Positions 6,531 to 13,155 of a stretch of DNA of 64,000 nucleotides are shown here, piece by piece. The position numbers and the translations under genes are program-made. Origin of the DNA: a virus; the IMG/VR virus record IMGVR_UViG_3300014838_000019, positions 1-64,000 of that record; one strand, given 5' to 3'. Each line of letters starts with the position of its first letter. Positions within the stretch are counted from its first letter, which is position 1. The notes under the pieces were generated by a model. The model worked only from the letters and a program-made list of their open reading frames with translations, searched no databases and was not told where the DNA came from.

Positions 6531-6607
6531 CGGAGCGTAGGATAATTGGCTATTCCGCATGTTTTGGGTACATGATATTGCGAGTTCAAGTCTCGCCGCT
6601 CCGACCA
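6531..6607 (+). tRNA. tRNA-Pro(UGG)
   Basis: The acceptor stem CGGAGCG/CGCTCCG pairs perfectly and is followed by A and CCA. The anticodon arm CATGT/ACATG has loop TTTGGGT, giving TGG. The T-arm is GCGAG/CTCGC with TTCAAGT. Confidence 0.95.
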
Positions 6608-6620
6608 TCTTCTAAAAGTT

Positions 6621-6944
6621 ATGAGTAACAACATTTATCCCGTATCAACAGGTCAAAAACCTCCATTCTACGTAGAGTTTAATCGTGGTGGAATGGGCGG
6701 AGAATTCACTCTGTTTCGTCGTAACTTCATGTATTCACCAAGCGAGTTAGCAGAAATGGAAAAGAAATCTCCTGAACACGCCCCCATGTTAAAACTGTGC
6801 AATGAAGTTCACCCTTGGAATCTATTCACGGCTGAGTATGGTAAGGATGGATCAGTTCCCGACCGCAAGTGGATTGAATGGATGGTAGATGCTTTAAACT
6901 CAAAGGCGGAACAGGAAGAAATGGGAAGTGAATATTTCTCTTGA
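6621..6944 (+). CDS. hypothetical protein, 107 aa
   Basis: A soluble, acidic protein starting 14 nt after tRNA-Pro. It contains a glycine-rich GGMGGEFTLFRR segment (about residues 23-34) and aromatic-rich stretches. No membrane segment or recognised domain. The -35 box of the promoter for the next gene overlaps its 3' end. Confidence 0.55.
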   Translation: MSNNIYPVSTGQKPPFYVEFNRGGMGGEFTLFRRNFMYSPSELAEMEKKSPEHAPMLKLCNEVHPWNLFTAEYGKDGSVPDRKWIEWMVDALNSKAEQEEMGSEYFS

Positions 6945-6969
6945 CCCTTAACTTATTTTCCGATACAAT
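6941..6969 (+). promoter_or_regulatory. sigma70-type promoter with near-leaderless output
   Basis: TTGACC (6941-6946), a 17-bp spacer and TACAAT (6964-6969). The expected start, 7 nt further on, is about 6976, while the ATG of the next gene is at 6978. The mRNA would have almost no 5' leader. Confidence 0.65.
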
Positions 6970-6977
6970 TTAGACCT

Positions 6978-7343
6978 ATGACAAAACCTGAAAAAATCAA
7001 AGCTATTCTAGCACGTCTCAAAAAGGAAAACGCTGACATTGCGGAGGCTCATATCTCGGCTATGGTCATTACTGGTTATTTAGATGATCTCGCTCAGGCG
7101 GGGATCATCGAAAGCGCATTCGCTATGACCCCCGTTGGTCGCTCAGTAAGGTCTATTTGCGAAGAGTTTGATTGGAAACCGACTGATGAAGACCTAATTG
7201 CATTTGTAAGCAATATGGTCGGTCCTGAAGAACGTGTTGGGTTCTTGTTTATGCTGAAAAAGTATCGGGATGATCGAACTGGGCTTCTGACAGAATTTAA
7301 GGCTATGATGGATAAACAAACTCCTCCCGACGAAGCAACGTAA
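6978..7343 (+). CDS. hypothetical protein, 121 aa
   Basis: A soluble helical protein beginning MTKPEKIKAILARLKKENAD. The composition suggests several helices with a small globular core (FAMTPVGRSVRSICEEFDW near residues 48-66). It has its own promoter placed so that the transcript begins at or one to two bases before the ATG. No family was recognised. Confidence 0.6.
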   Translation: MTKPEKIKAILARLKKENADIAEAHISAMVITGYLDDLAQAGIIESAFAMTPVGRSVRSICEEFDWKPTDEDLIAFVSNMVGPEERVGFLFMLKKYRDDRTGLLTEFKAMMDKQTPPDEAT

Positions 7344-7362
7344 GGTTTGGTAATTCGTTTAA

Positions 7363-7370
7363 TATTTATA
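7363..7370 (+). promoter_or_regulatory. TATTTATA box before tRNA-Leu(GAG)
   Basis: TATTTATA without a recognisable TTGACA. By analogy with T4 late promoters, whose start lies 6 nt after the box, transcription would begin at 7376, the first base of the mature tRNA. Confidence 0.4.
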
Positions 7371-7375
7371 GTAAA

Positions 7376-7460
7376 GCCGCTGTGGTGTAACTGGAAGCCA
7401 CACAAGTTTGAGAGACTTGTGCCGTAAGGCGTGGAGGTTCAAATCCTCTCAGCGGCACCA
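7376..7460 (+). tRNA. tRNA-Leu(GAG)
   Basis: The acceptor stem is GCCGCTG/CAGCGGC with discriminator A and CCA. The anticodon arm CAAGT/ACTTG has loop TTGAGAG, giving GAG. A long variable arm is present (TGCCGTAAGGC). It is closely related to tRNA-Leu(CAG) at 113. Confidence 0.94.
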
Positions 7461-7467
7461 TTTTATC

Positions 7468-7785
7468 ATGAAAAACATTGAAGGTCTCGTCGTATCCGCC
7501 AAGTTGTTCTGCGTATTTGCTGGAACTAGCTTGCTCACTCTCCAAACTGGATTAGGTAGTTTAGCTCAATCAGATAAACCCGCCACCAATATCCAGTGGG
7601 CAATGGTTGTCGGTGGAAGTCTCGGTACGGGGCTTACGGCGGCTGGGGCTTTCTTGTCAAATGCGTTTGGAAACTACATGAATAACGTTAATATCAATGG
7701 AAATCCAATCACTTCTCAGACGGGAAGTATAAATCCTCTATTGACAGAAGTCAAAAAGGATGCTACAGTAAAGCCAGTTCTTTGA
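7468..7785 (+). CDS. small membrane protein, possible holin
   Basis: The ATG at 7468 lies 7 nt after tRNA-Leu; longer readings would enter the tRNA. The 105-residue product has two hydrophobic segments, about residues 6-28 and 44-66 (MVVGGSLGTGLTAAGAFLS), joined by a short polar turn, and a soluble C-terminal tail. Size and topology fit a class II holin, but no lysin gene is nearby, so this is only a suggestion. It is followed directly by a long structured non-coding stretch. Confidence 0.5.
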   Translation: MKNIEGLVVSAKLFCVFAGTSLLTLQTGLGSLAQSDKPATNIQWAMVVGGSLGTGLTAAGAFLSNAFGNYMNNVNINGNPITSQTGSINPLLTEVKKDATVKPVL

Positions 7786-8282
7786 GATTTTGTCGTAAGC
7801 GACTCTACGCTGGGGAGAAATCCTTAGAGGAAGTTCGCCGCTGCACAGCAGATGATTGGGAGAATTTGGTTACAATAGGATTGGTCAAGTCGTGAAGTCC
7901 GAAAATCAATCAGCAGAACCTTAATCACAACTGATTGACCCTTGCAACCATTTCGTTATTACCACAAATTAGCAGCAATCCTAAATAGGTCAAGTCTAGT
8001 GCTGGACGTTACTAAGACCGAGGTTGGAGCAGTCTCCTTTAACGGGGGACCAGTTGAAAGACTGAGAAAAATGTAGAGATAGACCATAACGGCGGCTAAA
8101 ACATGAGCTATAAACTCATGGGTGCGAACGACAATTTTTAAAAGTATGGGGAACGTCGAAAGACGCACTAGTCTCCATCAATATGTCATCTAAAAAATGA
8201 TGATGACAAAATTTATGCCCGTGGTCGGATTGGGTTGCTGCGATACCACCGACATATTTGAGCAGAACATGGGCATCATTAT
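7786..8282 (+). ncRNA. candidate large structured RNA upstream of tRNA-Ala(CGC)
   Basis: About 495 nt hold no convincing gene on either strand but many local hairpins. These include GTCG-TAAG-CGAC (7792-7803), ATGAG/CTCAT (8103-8119), CGTC-GAAA-GACG with a GNRA loop (8154-8165), GTCATC/GATGAC (8185-8207) and a closing pair ATGCCC/GGGCAT (8215-8220 with 8271-8276) around GTGG/CCAC. The last stem ends 6 nt before tRNA-Ala, and a terminator follows the tRNA. Size and tRNA-array context recall the phage GOLLD and ROOL large RNAs, but no family can be assigned by eye. Confidence 0.5.
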
Positions 8283-8360
8283 GGGGCCGTAGCACAATTG
8301 GTAGTGCAGCACGTTCGCAACGTGAAGGTTTTGGGCGTTCAACTCGCCTCGGCTCCACCA
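8283..8360 (+). tRNA. tRNA-Ala(CGC)
   Basis: The acceptor GGGGCCG/CGGCTCC contains the G3-U70 wobble that identifies alanine tRNAs, then A and CCA. The anticodon arm CACG/CGTG has loop TTCGCAA, giving CGC. The T-loop is TTCAACT. It is followed by a strong terminator. Confidence 0.9.
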
Positions 8361-8370
8361 TCATAACAAA

Positions 8371-8410
8371 AAGAGAGGCGACTGAAAAGTCGCCTCTCTC
8401 TTTTTTTTTT
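8371..8410 (+). terminator. rho-independent terminator (works in both directions)
   Basis: GAGAGGCGACT (8373-8383), loop GAAA, AGTCGCCTCTC (8388-8398), then an uninterrupted T run to 8410. It ends the ncRNA/tRNA-Ala transcript. An A-rich left flank lets it also serve the minus-strand gene that ends at 8420. Confidence 0.92.
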
Positions 8411-8419
8411 AGTTATACC

Positions 8420-8638
8420 TTATGCGATACAACTAATTGGTGCGGGGTTTGACCCGACGTGAATGTCACGGTTTCCATGTAGAACTCCAAATACATTAAG
8501 CAACCATAGTATGATGGCTATGACTGCTACAACGTTAATGATTTTCTTGATGGCATCCGGCATTGGGATGTACATGTTGACGAGCCATAGGAGAACTCCT
8601 ATGATTGCCAACGTTACGATGATTGCTATGAGGGACAT
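8420..8638 (-). CDS. small two-helix membrane protein, Thivi_2564-like
   Basis: This 72-residue protein begins MSLIAIIVTLAIIGVLLWLV and has a second hydrophobic helix at about residues 33-52 (INVVAVIAIILWLLNVFGV). A short loop NMYIPMPDAIKK joins them. This pattern matches small bacterial Thivi_2564-type membrane proteins of unknown role. It is encoded on the minus strand and convergent with the tRNA-Ala transcript across the shared terminator. Confidence 0.65.
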   Translation of the reverse strand: MSLIAIIVTLAIIGVLLWLVNMYIPMPDAIKKIINVVAVIAIILWLLNVFGVLHGNRDIHVGSNPAPISCIA

Positions 8639-8651
8639 ATATTTCCTTTTG

Positions 8652-8726
8652 TTATTTGATGTGTTCCAAACGCCATATAATTACCCCTATCATACCACTC
8701 GCTAAGATTAGAGTAAAGAATAGCAT
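8652..8726 (-). CDS. possible 24-residue membrane peptide
   Basis: A minus-strand reading of 24 codons starts with ATG at 8726 and encodes MLFFTLILASGMIGVIIWRL plus a short polar end (EHIK). It forms a single hydrophobic helix with a positively charged end and lies between two minus-strand genes. A GGA lies about 8 nt upstream of the start. Such short readings arise by chance, so confidence is low. Confidence 0.3.
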   Translation of the reverse strand: MLFFTLILASGMIGVIIWRLEHIK

Positions 8727-8744
8727 ATGATTCCATTTTGGTTC

Positions 8745-9137
8745 TTAGTCTCGTGGGGCACCGGCAGACAATCCAAGGTTGGTTGTTGTTCGATCTTGTG
8801 ATTTGTCAGGTAGTGTTTGAACCACATTGACACTAATTTGGTTATAGATGAATCCATCGGCGTTAACTGTTGCAGATTGATGCAAATCTATATTGACCCA
8901 TTTACGTGCGGTTTTTAGATTCATATCCGTATCTGCTCCAACCAAGAATACCGTTACTCCCGGCGTGGAAGATGCAGTTATGATTGCGGTCATTCCATCA
9001 ACTGATGGTTTGATTGTAGATTCTCCACTGATAACTTTCCAAGTAATCGTCTTTACACGACCTACTTTTCCAGAAAAACTCTGTGGATTCATCGTCAACG
9101 TAATCGTTTGATTTACTGTTAGTGTTAGATTTATCAT
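8745..9137 (-). CDS. putative virion protein with Ig-like/BIg-type beta domain
   Basis: This 130-residue protein is dominated by beta strands. The pattern NLTLTVNQTITLTMNPQSFSG, then ITWKVISGE, and VDGMTAIITASSTPGVTVFLVGAD resembles bacterial Ig-like domains used in surface and virion proteins. It has no signal peptide. It lies on the minus strand next to a serine/glycine-rich fibre-like gene. A virion or fibre decoration role is inferred from composition and neighbours. Confidence 0.5.
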   Translation of the reverse strand: MINLTLTVNQTITLTMNPQSFSGKVGRVKTITWKVISGESTIKPSVDGMTAIITASSTPGVTVFLVGADTDMNLKTARKWVNIDLHQSATVNADGFIYNQISVNVVQTLPDKSQDRTTTNLGLSAGAPRD

Positions 9138-9214
9138 ATAGTTTCCTATTTTATTTGAATTAAAATTGATATTCTCGTGAAATATTTCTATTTCACGAGA
9201 ACATTTGTTACGCT

Positions 9215-10180
9215 TTATCGGCGATTAGATTTATTAAACTGACGAGCCAAAGATGCCGAAGCATTTTGGACGACTGTATAAGTTGCAACTACAGTTCCAT
9301 TCAAGATAACATTCTCAACCACTTGGTTATTGAATGAACCCGTGAATCCACCAACGTAAGTTCCACTGATGGAGTTTCCGTTAATTGAACCCGTGAATGC
9401 TCCACTACCAATACCGTTCATGCTTGCGCTGACGACCGTTGCGGTCGAACTAGACAAGTCGGTGATTGTTCCAGTGTAAGTTCCAACATAGGAACCACTC
9501 AATGGACCTTGGGTAGAACCGCTATATGATCCACTGTATGATCCGCTATTTGAACCACTGATTGATCCACTGTATGATCCACTATTTGAACCGCTTGAAT
9601 TTGCTGATGCATATGCATCGAGGGCGTCAAGTTTAGCTGCTATGGTGCTGGCTCGTGCTGAGAGAGCATCAAGCAATGCTTGGTCACTTTGAGTGAATAC
9701 AGAACCCGAAGAGTTCTGAAGGGAGTTGATTGTAGTTACGAGGTAACTTACGTCACCTTGTAAATCTGTCACCGCAATGTCCATACGGTCATTGAATGCG
9801 TTCTGCGTTGTTGCGAAGTTTGATACTTGGCTCATAATTTTTTCCTCTGTTTGTTTCAAGTCGAGTTTACTCACGAATTCATGGGACTTGAACCATTCCA
9901 ATTCGTTTTTGGTTTGTTTTTCAAGATTTTCTAGTTCTTGAAAAATTCTTTGAAAGAGATGATATGTGGGATGATTATCCACATGATGTTCTCTTAATTC
10001 CGTAGGACTGATGCGTGTGACTACAGCATTACTAGCTGTGGGTGCATGAGGTACGGATTCTGTCGTTGTAAATTGTGTTTCTCCGGTGAATGTCGAAATT
10101 CTATTCACTGGGTCACTTAAAAGTATAGTTGGCGATACTGCCGACTGTGTAATGGGATAGTGACGATGAAAATAGTTCAT
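9215..10180 (-). CDS. fibre-like protein with Ser/Gly/Tyr repeats
   Basis: This 321-residue protein has an N-terminal region without repeats, then a helical stretch (about residues 75-190) likely to form a trimeric coiled coil. A run of SGSNSGSYSGS-type repeats follows (about 195-235), then alternating SGSYVGTYTG and GSFTGSINGNS beta-type repeats. This layout is typical of trimeric phage fibres or whiskers. It is on the minus strand, apart from the main tail module, and might be a decoration or neck fibre. Confidence 0.55.
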   Translation of the reverse strand: MNYFHRHYPITQSAVSPTILLSDPVNRISTFTGETQFTTTESVPHAPTASNAVVTRISPTELREHHVDNHPTYHLFQRIFQELENLEKQTKNELEWFKSHEFVSKLDLKQTEEKIMSQVSNFATTQNAFNDRMDIAVTDLQGDVSYLVTTINSLQNSSGSVFTQSDQALLDALSARASTIAAKLDALDAYASANSSGSNSGSYSGSISGSNSGSYSGSYSGSTQGPLSGSYVGTYTGTITDLSSSTATVVSASMNGIGSGAFTGSINGNSISGTYVGGFTGSFNNQVVENVILNGTVVATYTVVQNASASLARQFNKSNRR

Positions 10181-10433
10181 ATTTTACCTTATGGTTATTC
10201 GTGGATGTAAATTCTACGCACGAGTTTATACGTGATTGTATAGTTAACGGGATATTGAACGGGAAGATAAACAAACTGTCATCCGATGGAATGGGTCTAT
10301 AGGACGGACACCTTTTTGAGGTATGAGAACTTGGAAGTTATTCCATCTCGACTTGCTTATACATATTGGAACGAATAATTAATATCGATTATATCGCAAT
10401 ATATATTTTATAATATTGCTGTAAATTTATCAC
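10181..10433. other. divergent intergenic region with an A+T-rich inverted repeat
   Basis: No gene is evident between the minus-strand fibre gene and the plus-strand zinc-ribbon gene. The region must hold the minus-strand promoter. A perfect inverted repeat GCAATAT/ATATTGC with a 10-nt A+T centre occurs at 10396-10419, just upstream of the plus-strand promoter. It could be an operator or a weak terminator. Confidence 0.4.
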
Positions 10434-10461
10434 TTGACTTCTTCTTGAGATGTGATATTAT
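10434..10461 (+). promoter_or_regulatory. sigma70-type promoter, leaderless output
   Basis: TTGACT (10434-10439), a 16-bp spacer and TATTAT (10456-10461). The expected start is about 10468, the A of the next ATG. Confidence 0.65.
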
Positions 10462-10467
10462 GATGGC

Positions 10468-10638
10468 ATGATTTGCGTCATTTGTAAAAAATGTAAAAAA
10501 GAATTGACACTCCCCGGCGGTTTATTATTTTCTCCTCCGATTGGGGGGCAAGTGAACAAATATCATTTGTGCCTCAGTTGTTACGTGTCTTTAATTCAAT
10601 GGCTTAACACTCCATTATCGAAAAATAAAAAGTTATGA
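10468..10638 (+). CDS. 56-residue zinc-ribbon protein
   Basis: This short gene starts with the ATG at 10468 and ends with TGA at 10638, overlapping the next ATG by 4 nt (ATGA), which supports it being translated. The product has CVICKKC at the N-terminus (Cys3, Cys6, Cys9) and CLSC (Cys35, Cys38), fitting a zinc ribbon. A promoter 6 nt upstream predicts a leaderless mRNA. Function unknown. Confidence 0.65.
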   Translation: MICVICKKCKKELTLPGGLLFSPPIGGQVNKYHLCLSCYVSLIQWLNTPLSKNKKL

Positions 10639-11138
10639 TCCTAACAGACTACAGAATTGGCGTATTCAACTCCCATTGGTGGAAGGACGTTTGGTATAAT
10701 CAAGTAGCGTCTAGGTGGAACCCTCGTAATAAATGGCTTACCAAGAAGATTCCTCGCACTTGGATGGACAAAGATCATATTATTGAAATCTGTGTCCTAG
10801 AATCACTCAAACATTATATTGAGGGAGAAGAAGCTTTGGGCAAGGATATGTGTCATTTTCAATCGAGTCAGGATGACCCGTCATTTCCCGGATGGAAAAA
10901 GGAATCAGATCGAGAAGTGAAGAAGCAGTATGAATTAGTAACGATCAAGTTGGACTCTCTCGAAAAGCAACTGAAAATAGAATGGAATAATGTTCCGACT
11001 CGGAATTGGCGAGATGTTACTAAGCTTGACTACGAGCAGACTTATGGCAAGATTGATCGGTTGGAGAAAGAAATATACGATTTGCAGACTGAGATAATGG
11101 TTTGGGTCGTAAAGAATCGCAATATACTTTGGACATGA
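10635..11138 (+). CDS. hypothetical protein, 167 aa
   Basis: A soluble, tryptophan-rich protein (WWKDVWYNQ near the start) with a long charged helical C-terminal half (about residues 90-160) likely to form a coiled coil. It is translationally coupled to the preceding zinc-ribbon gene and followed after 1 nt by a cysteine-rich gene. No family was recognised. Confidence 0.6.
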   Translation: MILTDYRIGVFNSHWWKDVWYNQVASRWNPRNKWLTKKIPRTWMDKDHIIEICVLESLKHYIEGEEALGKDMCHFQSSQDDPSFPGWKKESDREVKKQYELVTIKLDSLEKQLKIEWNNVPTRNWRDVTKLDYEQTYGKIDRLEKEIYDLQTEIMVWVVKNRNILWT

Positions 11139-11139
11139 T

Positions 11140-11517
11140 ATGAAAGTTACAATTCCCGCAAGAACAGAAGAAATCACACGATGTTATCATTCGTGCCCAT
11201 ATTTTGGGCTTGATGGTGGTCCTAGTTCCGTAATGTATTGTAAGCATCCATATTGGGATGACAAGGGAAGTTATGCTGGATTTATTATTTCTCACCCCGA
11301 ATGCGATGACGGATTCCCATCACTGTGCCCATTGTATAAAGAAAATGGAATGTCACCACCACCGAAAGAGCAACCGATAAAGGAAAAATCATATTTGACT
11401 GATGAAGAACGAGCCAAGTTTTCTGTCGGTGAGGCATTGAATGTTGAGTATCAGCGACGTTTCGATGAAGTGCTTCTCAATGCACTTTTGAAAATTCCAA
11501 TTGATAATAAATTATGA
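11140..11517 (+). CDS. cysteine-rich hypothetical protein
   Basis: This 125-residue protein has cysteines at positions 15, 19, 34, 54 and 63 (CYHSC, YCKHP, ECDD, LCPL), suggesting a metal site or cluster in the N-terminal half. The C-terminal third is a charged helix. It overlaps coaD by 4 nt, so the two are co-translated. Confidence 0.55.
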   Translation: MKVTIPARTEEITRCYHSCPYFGLDGGPSSVMYCKHPYWDDKGSYAGFIISHPECDDGFPSLCPLYKENGMSPPPKEQPIKEKSYLTDEERAKFSVGEALNVEYQRRFDEVLLNALLKIPIDNKL

Positions 11518-11972
11518 AAACAAATGCGACAATCGGTCTGTATGCGGGCAGTTTTAATCCGTTTCATGTTGGGCATCTATCAATCGTGAATCAAGCCAAG
11601 GAAGTATTTAATAAAGTAATTGTTGCACAAGGTATCAACCCCGACAAGAATTATGATGACAGTGCTCTTTTTCCCGAGTCGTATTTGGCATCTATAAATG
11701 TTGAGACCCGATCATACAACTGTTTGTTGACTACGCTCATAGAGAAAATAGAGCAGCAATATTCAGCTACCAATGTTGTCTTGGTTCGTGGGTTAAGGAA
11801 TGGTGCCGATTTGGAATACGAGCAGAACCTTATTGCGTTTTTACGAGGGTTCAAGCCCGGACTCAAGGTCACGGCGTTCTATTGCGACCCGATATATCGC
11901 CACGTCAGTTCGAGTGCTCTGCGGGGCATTCAGAAGTTTTCCGAACAGGAATACAGAAAATACGTGGTCTGA
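11514..11972 (+). CDS. coaD: phosphopantetheine adenylyltransferase (CoaD-like)
   Basis: This 152-residue nucleotidyltransferase matches CoaD in length and motif order. It has GSFNPFHVGH (residues 12-21, the HxGH ATP site), RGLRNGADLEYEQN (92-105) and HVSSSALRGI (130-139, the ISSS/TxxR-like loop). CoaD transfers AMP from ATP to 4'-phosphopantetheine to make dephospho-CoA, the step before CoA. It is a metabolic gene carried by the phage, perhaps to sustain CoA. A related nicotinamide-nucleotide adenylyltransferase role is less likely because the RGLRNGADLEYE motif is CoaD-type. It ends a coupled four-gene operon from 10468. Confidence 0.88.
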   Translation: MKTNATIGLYAGSFNPFHVGHLSIVNQAKEVFNKVIVAQGINPDKNYDDSALFPESYLASINVETRSYNCLLTTLIEKIEQQYSATNVVLVRGLRNGADLEYEQNLIAFLRGFKPGLKVTAFYCDPIYRHVSSSALRGIQKFSEQEYRKYVV

Positions 11973-11992
11973 AATATAAATAATCATGGGAC

Positions 11993-12021
11993 TTGACATT
12001 TTCGACTTCCCGTGCTATATT
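11993..12021 (+). promoter_or_regulatory. sigma70-type promoter for ncRNA/tRNA-Ala(UGC)
   Basis: TTGACA (11993-11998), a 17-bp spacer and TATATT (12016-12021) in TATATTTATG. The predicted start is near 12028, so a roughly 200-nt RNA precedes the tRNA. Confidence 0.75.
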
Positions 12022-12027
12022 TATGCG

Positions 12028-12228
12028 TAAGATTTGAGATGCACACAGCGACAAAAAATCTATGAGCCGAAAGACTCACCATGAGTCATCCTCTCCCTCG
12101 CAAAAAAGAGAGGCGGAAGAATAACCGTGCTGTTTTTATAGTGCAGCGTAAAATTGGGCATCTCGCAAAATTTCCTATTCACCAATGGTGGAAAAGGTTG
12201 GGATAGACGTTCAGCGTCATCCTTTTAT
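12028..12228 (+). ncRNA. candidate structured RNA upstream of tRNA-Ala(UGC)
   Basis: A 7-bp long-range stem GAGATGC/GCATCTC (12036-12042 with 12158-12164) encloses smaller hairpins, including TGAG/CTCA around CCGAAAGA (12063-12078) and CCTCTC/GAGAGG (12090-12113). Two further hairpins follow: CACC-AAT-GGTG (12180-12190) and GACG-TTCAG-CGTC (12206-12218). The last ends 10 nt before tRNA-Ala. It has its own promoter. There is no long reading frame that avoids the tRNA. Confidence 0.55.
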
Positions 12229-12304
12229 GGGGCATTAGCTCAGTCAGTAGAGCGTCTGCTTTGCAAGCAGAAGGTGCCGGGAGCAAAGCCCGGATGCTCC
12301 ACCA
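12229..12304 (+). tRNA. tRNA-Ala(UGC), non-canonical T-loop
   Basis: The acceptor GGGGCAT/ATGCTCC carries the alanine G3-U70 pair, with A and CCA. The D-arm GCTC/GAGC and anticodon arm TCTGC/GCAGA (loop TTTGCAA, anticodon TGC) are canonical. The T-stem CCGGG/CCCGG is perfect, but the loop is AGCAAAG in place of TTCRANN. Confidence 0.9.
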
Positions 12305-12351
12305 ATCTAAATATTTCGATTCGTTTCCGTTTCTCTCCACTATTTATTGGT

Positions 12352-13143
12352 ATGAAGATGATACCAATCACTTGCCACAAATGTTCTAATATTGTTGACC
12401 GGCCAAAATCCGAGGTTGACCGACAAATTAGAAATGGGCGGAAATATTTTTTCTGCTCATTGTCTTGCTCCACATCGGCAACAAAAACCACAACTCGCAA
12501 TATAAAATCACGATGTCTATTTTGTCATAAAGAGTTTGATTCGACTACTCGTAAAAAAGCAAAAGTATGTTGTAGCAAAGAGTGTGCAATAAAATATTCT
12601 CAATCATTTGTGGACCCGGTAATTCACAAAAAATCTATTCAGCGGCCATCACATTATCCCCGAGTCGAGAATTTCGAGTGCGTTATATGTGGAACGACGT
12701 TTAATAAGAATATAAAATCTCACGTCGAAACATATCAGACCTGTTCGGATAAATGTTTTAGAACACTACTCCAAGTAAAGGCAAGAGCCAATCCAAATTG
12801 CGGCGGGGATACGAATTATCGAAGGTATAAATATAATGGGATATGGATGGACTCAAAATGGGAAATAGAATTAGCCAAATGGATGGATGCCAATAGTATA
12901 TCGTGGGAGAGGGACAATAAGAAACATCAATTCATATGGACGGATAAAGACGGAAATAAGCGGCGATATTATCCCGACTTTTACCTTCCATCTTATAATG
13001 TGTATTTAGACCCGAAGAACAAATATCTCATTAAAGTTGATGATTACAAAATAAATCAAGTCATTCGGGAAAATAAAATTTGTCTTGTTTGGGGTCTGTT
13101 AGAAAATGTGAAAAAAGAAGTTGACATTTTGCGGGGAGTCTGA
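12352..13143 (+). CDS. putative homing endonuclease, zinc fingers plus PD-(D/E)XK-like domain
   Basis: The ATG at 12352 was chosen because upstream codons run through tRNA-Ala. The 263-residue product has several CxxC zinc motifs in its first two thirds (CHKC, CLFC, CVIC with paired downstream cysteines). The C-terminal domain reads SKWEIELAKWMD, then RRYYPDFYLP and YLDPKNKYL. The glutamate, the PDF aspartate and the D-x-K segment match the order of a PD-(D/E)XK nuclease, as in Vsr-like homing enzymes. It sits between a tRNA and a structured RNA, a usual place for a free-standing homing gene. A TATTTATT box lies 4 nt before the start. Confidence 0.65.
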   Translation: MKMIPITCHKCSNIVDRPKSEVDRQIRNGRKYFFCSLSCSTSATKTTTRNIKSRCLFCHKEFDSTTRKKAKVCCSKECAIKYSQSFVDPVIHKKSIQRPSHYPRVENFECVICGTTFNKNIKSHVETYQTCSDKCFRTLLQVKARANPNCGGDTNYRRYKYNGIWMDSKWEIELAKWMDANSISWERDNKKHQFIWTDKDGNKRRYYPDFYLPSYNVYLDPKNKYLIKVDDYKINQVIRENKICLVWGLLENVKKEVDILRGV

Positions 13144-13149
13144 TATATT
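13121..13149 (+). promoter_or_regulatory. sigma70-type promoter for ncRNA/tRNA-Met
   Basis: TTGACA (13121-13126), a 17-bp spacer and TATATT (13144-13149) in TATATTTATG. It lies at the end of the homing endonuclease gene. The predicted start is about 13156. Confidence 0.75.
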
Positions 13150-13155
13150 TATGAC

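Noticed and set aside
7786-7990. Resemblance of GAGGAAGTTCGCCG and CAGCAGAACC to RNase P RNA conserved regions
   Set aside because: The order is loosely similar, but key conserved bases differ and the paired P4 helix cannot be drawn convincingly. It needs a covariance-model search.
11975-11982. Exact T4-type late box TATAAATA after coaD
   Set aside because: Only a 14-codon reading follows, and the clear promoter at 11993 explains the downstream RNA. Single occurrence, so treated as chance.
12154-12351. N-terminal extension of the zinc-finger endonuclease reading
   Set aside because: The extension reads straight through tRNA-Ala(UGC) and the structured RNA, so the start was moved to 12352.
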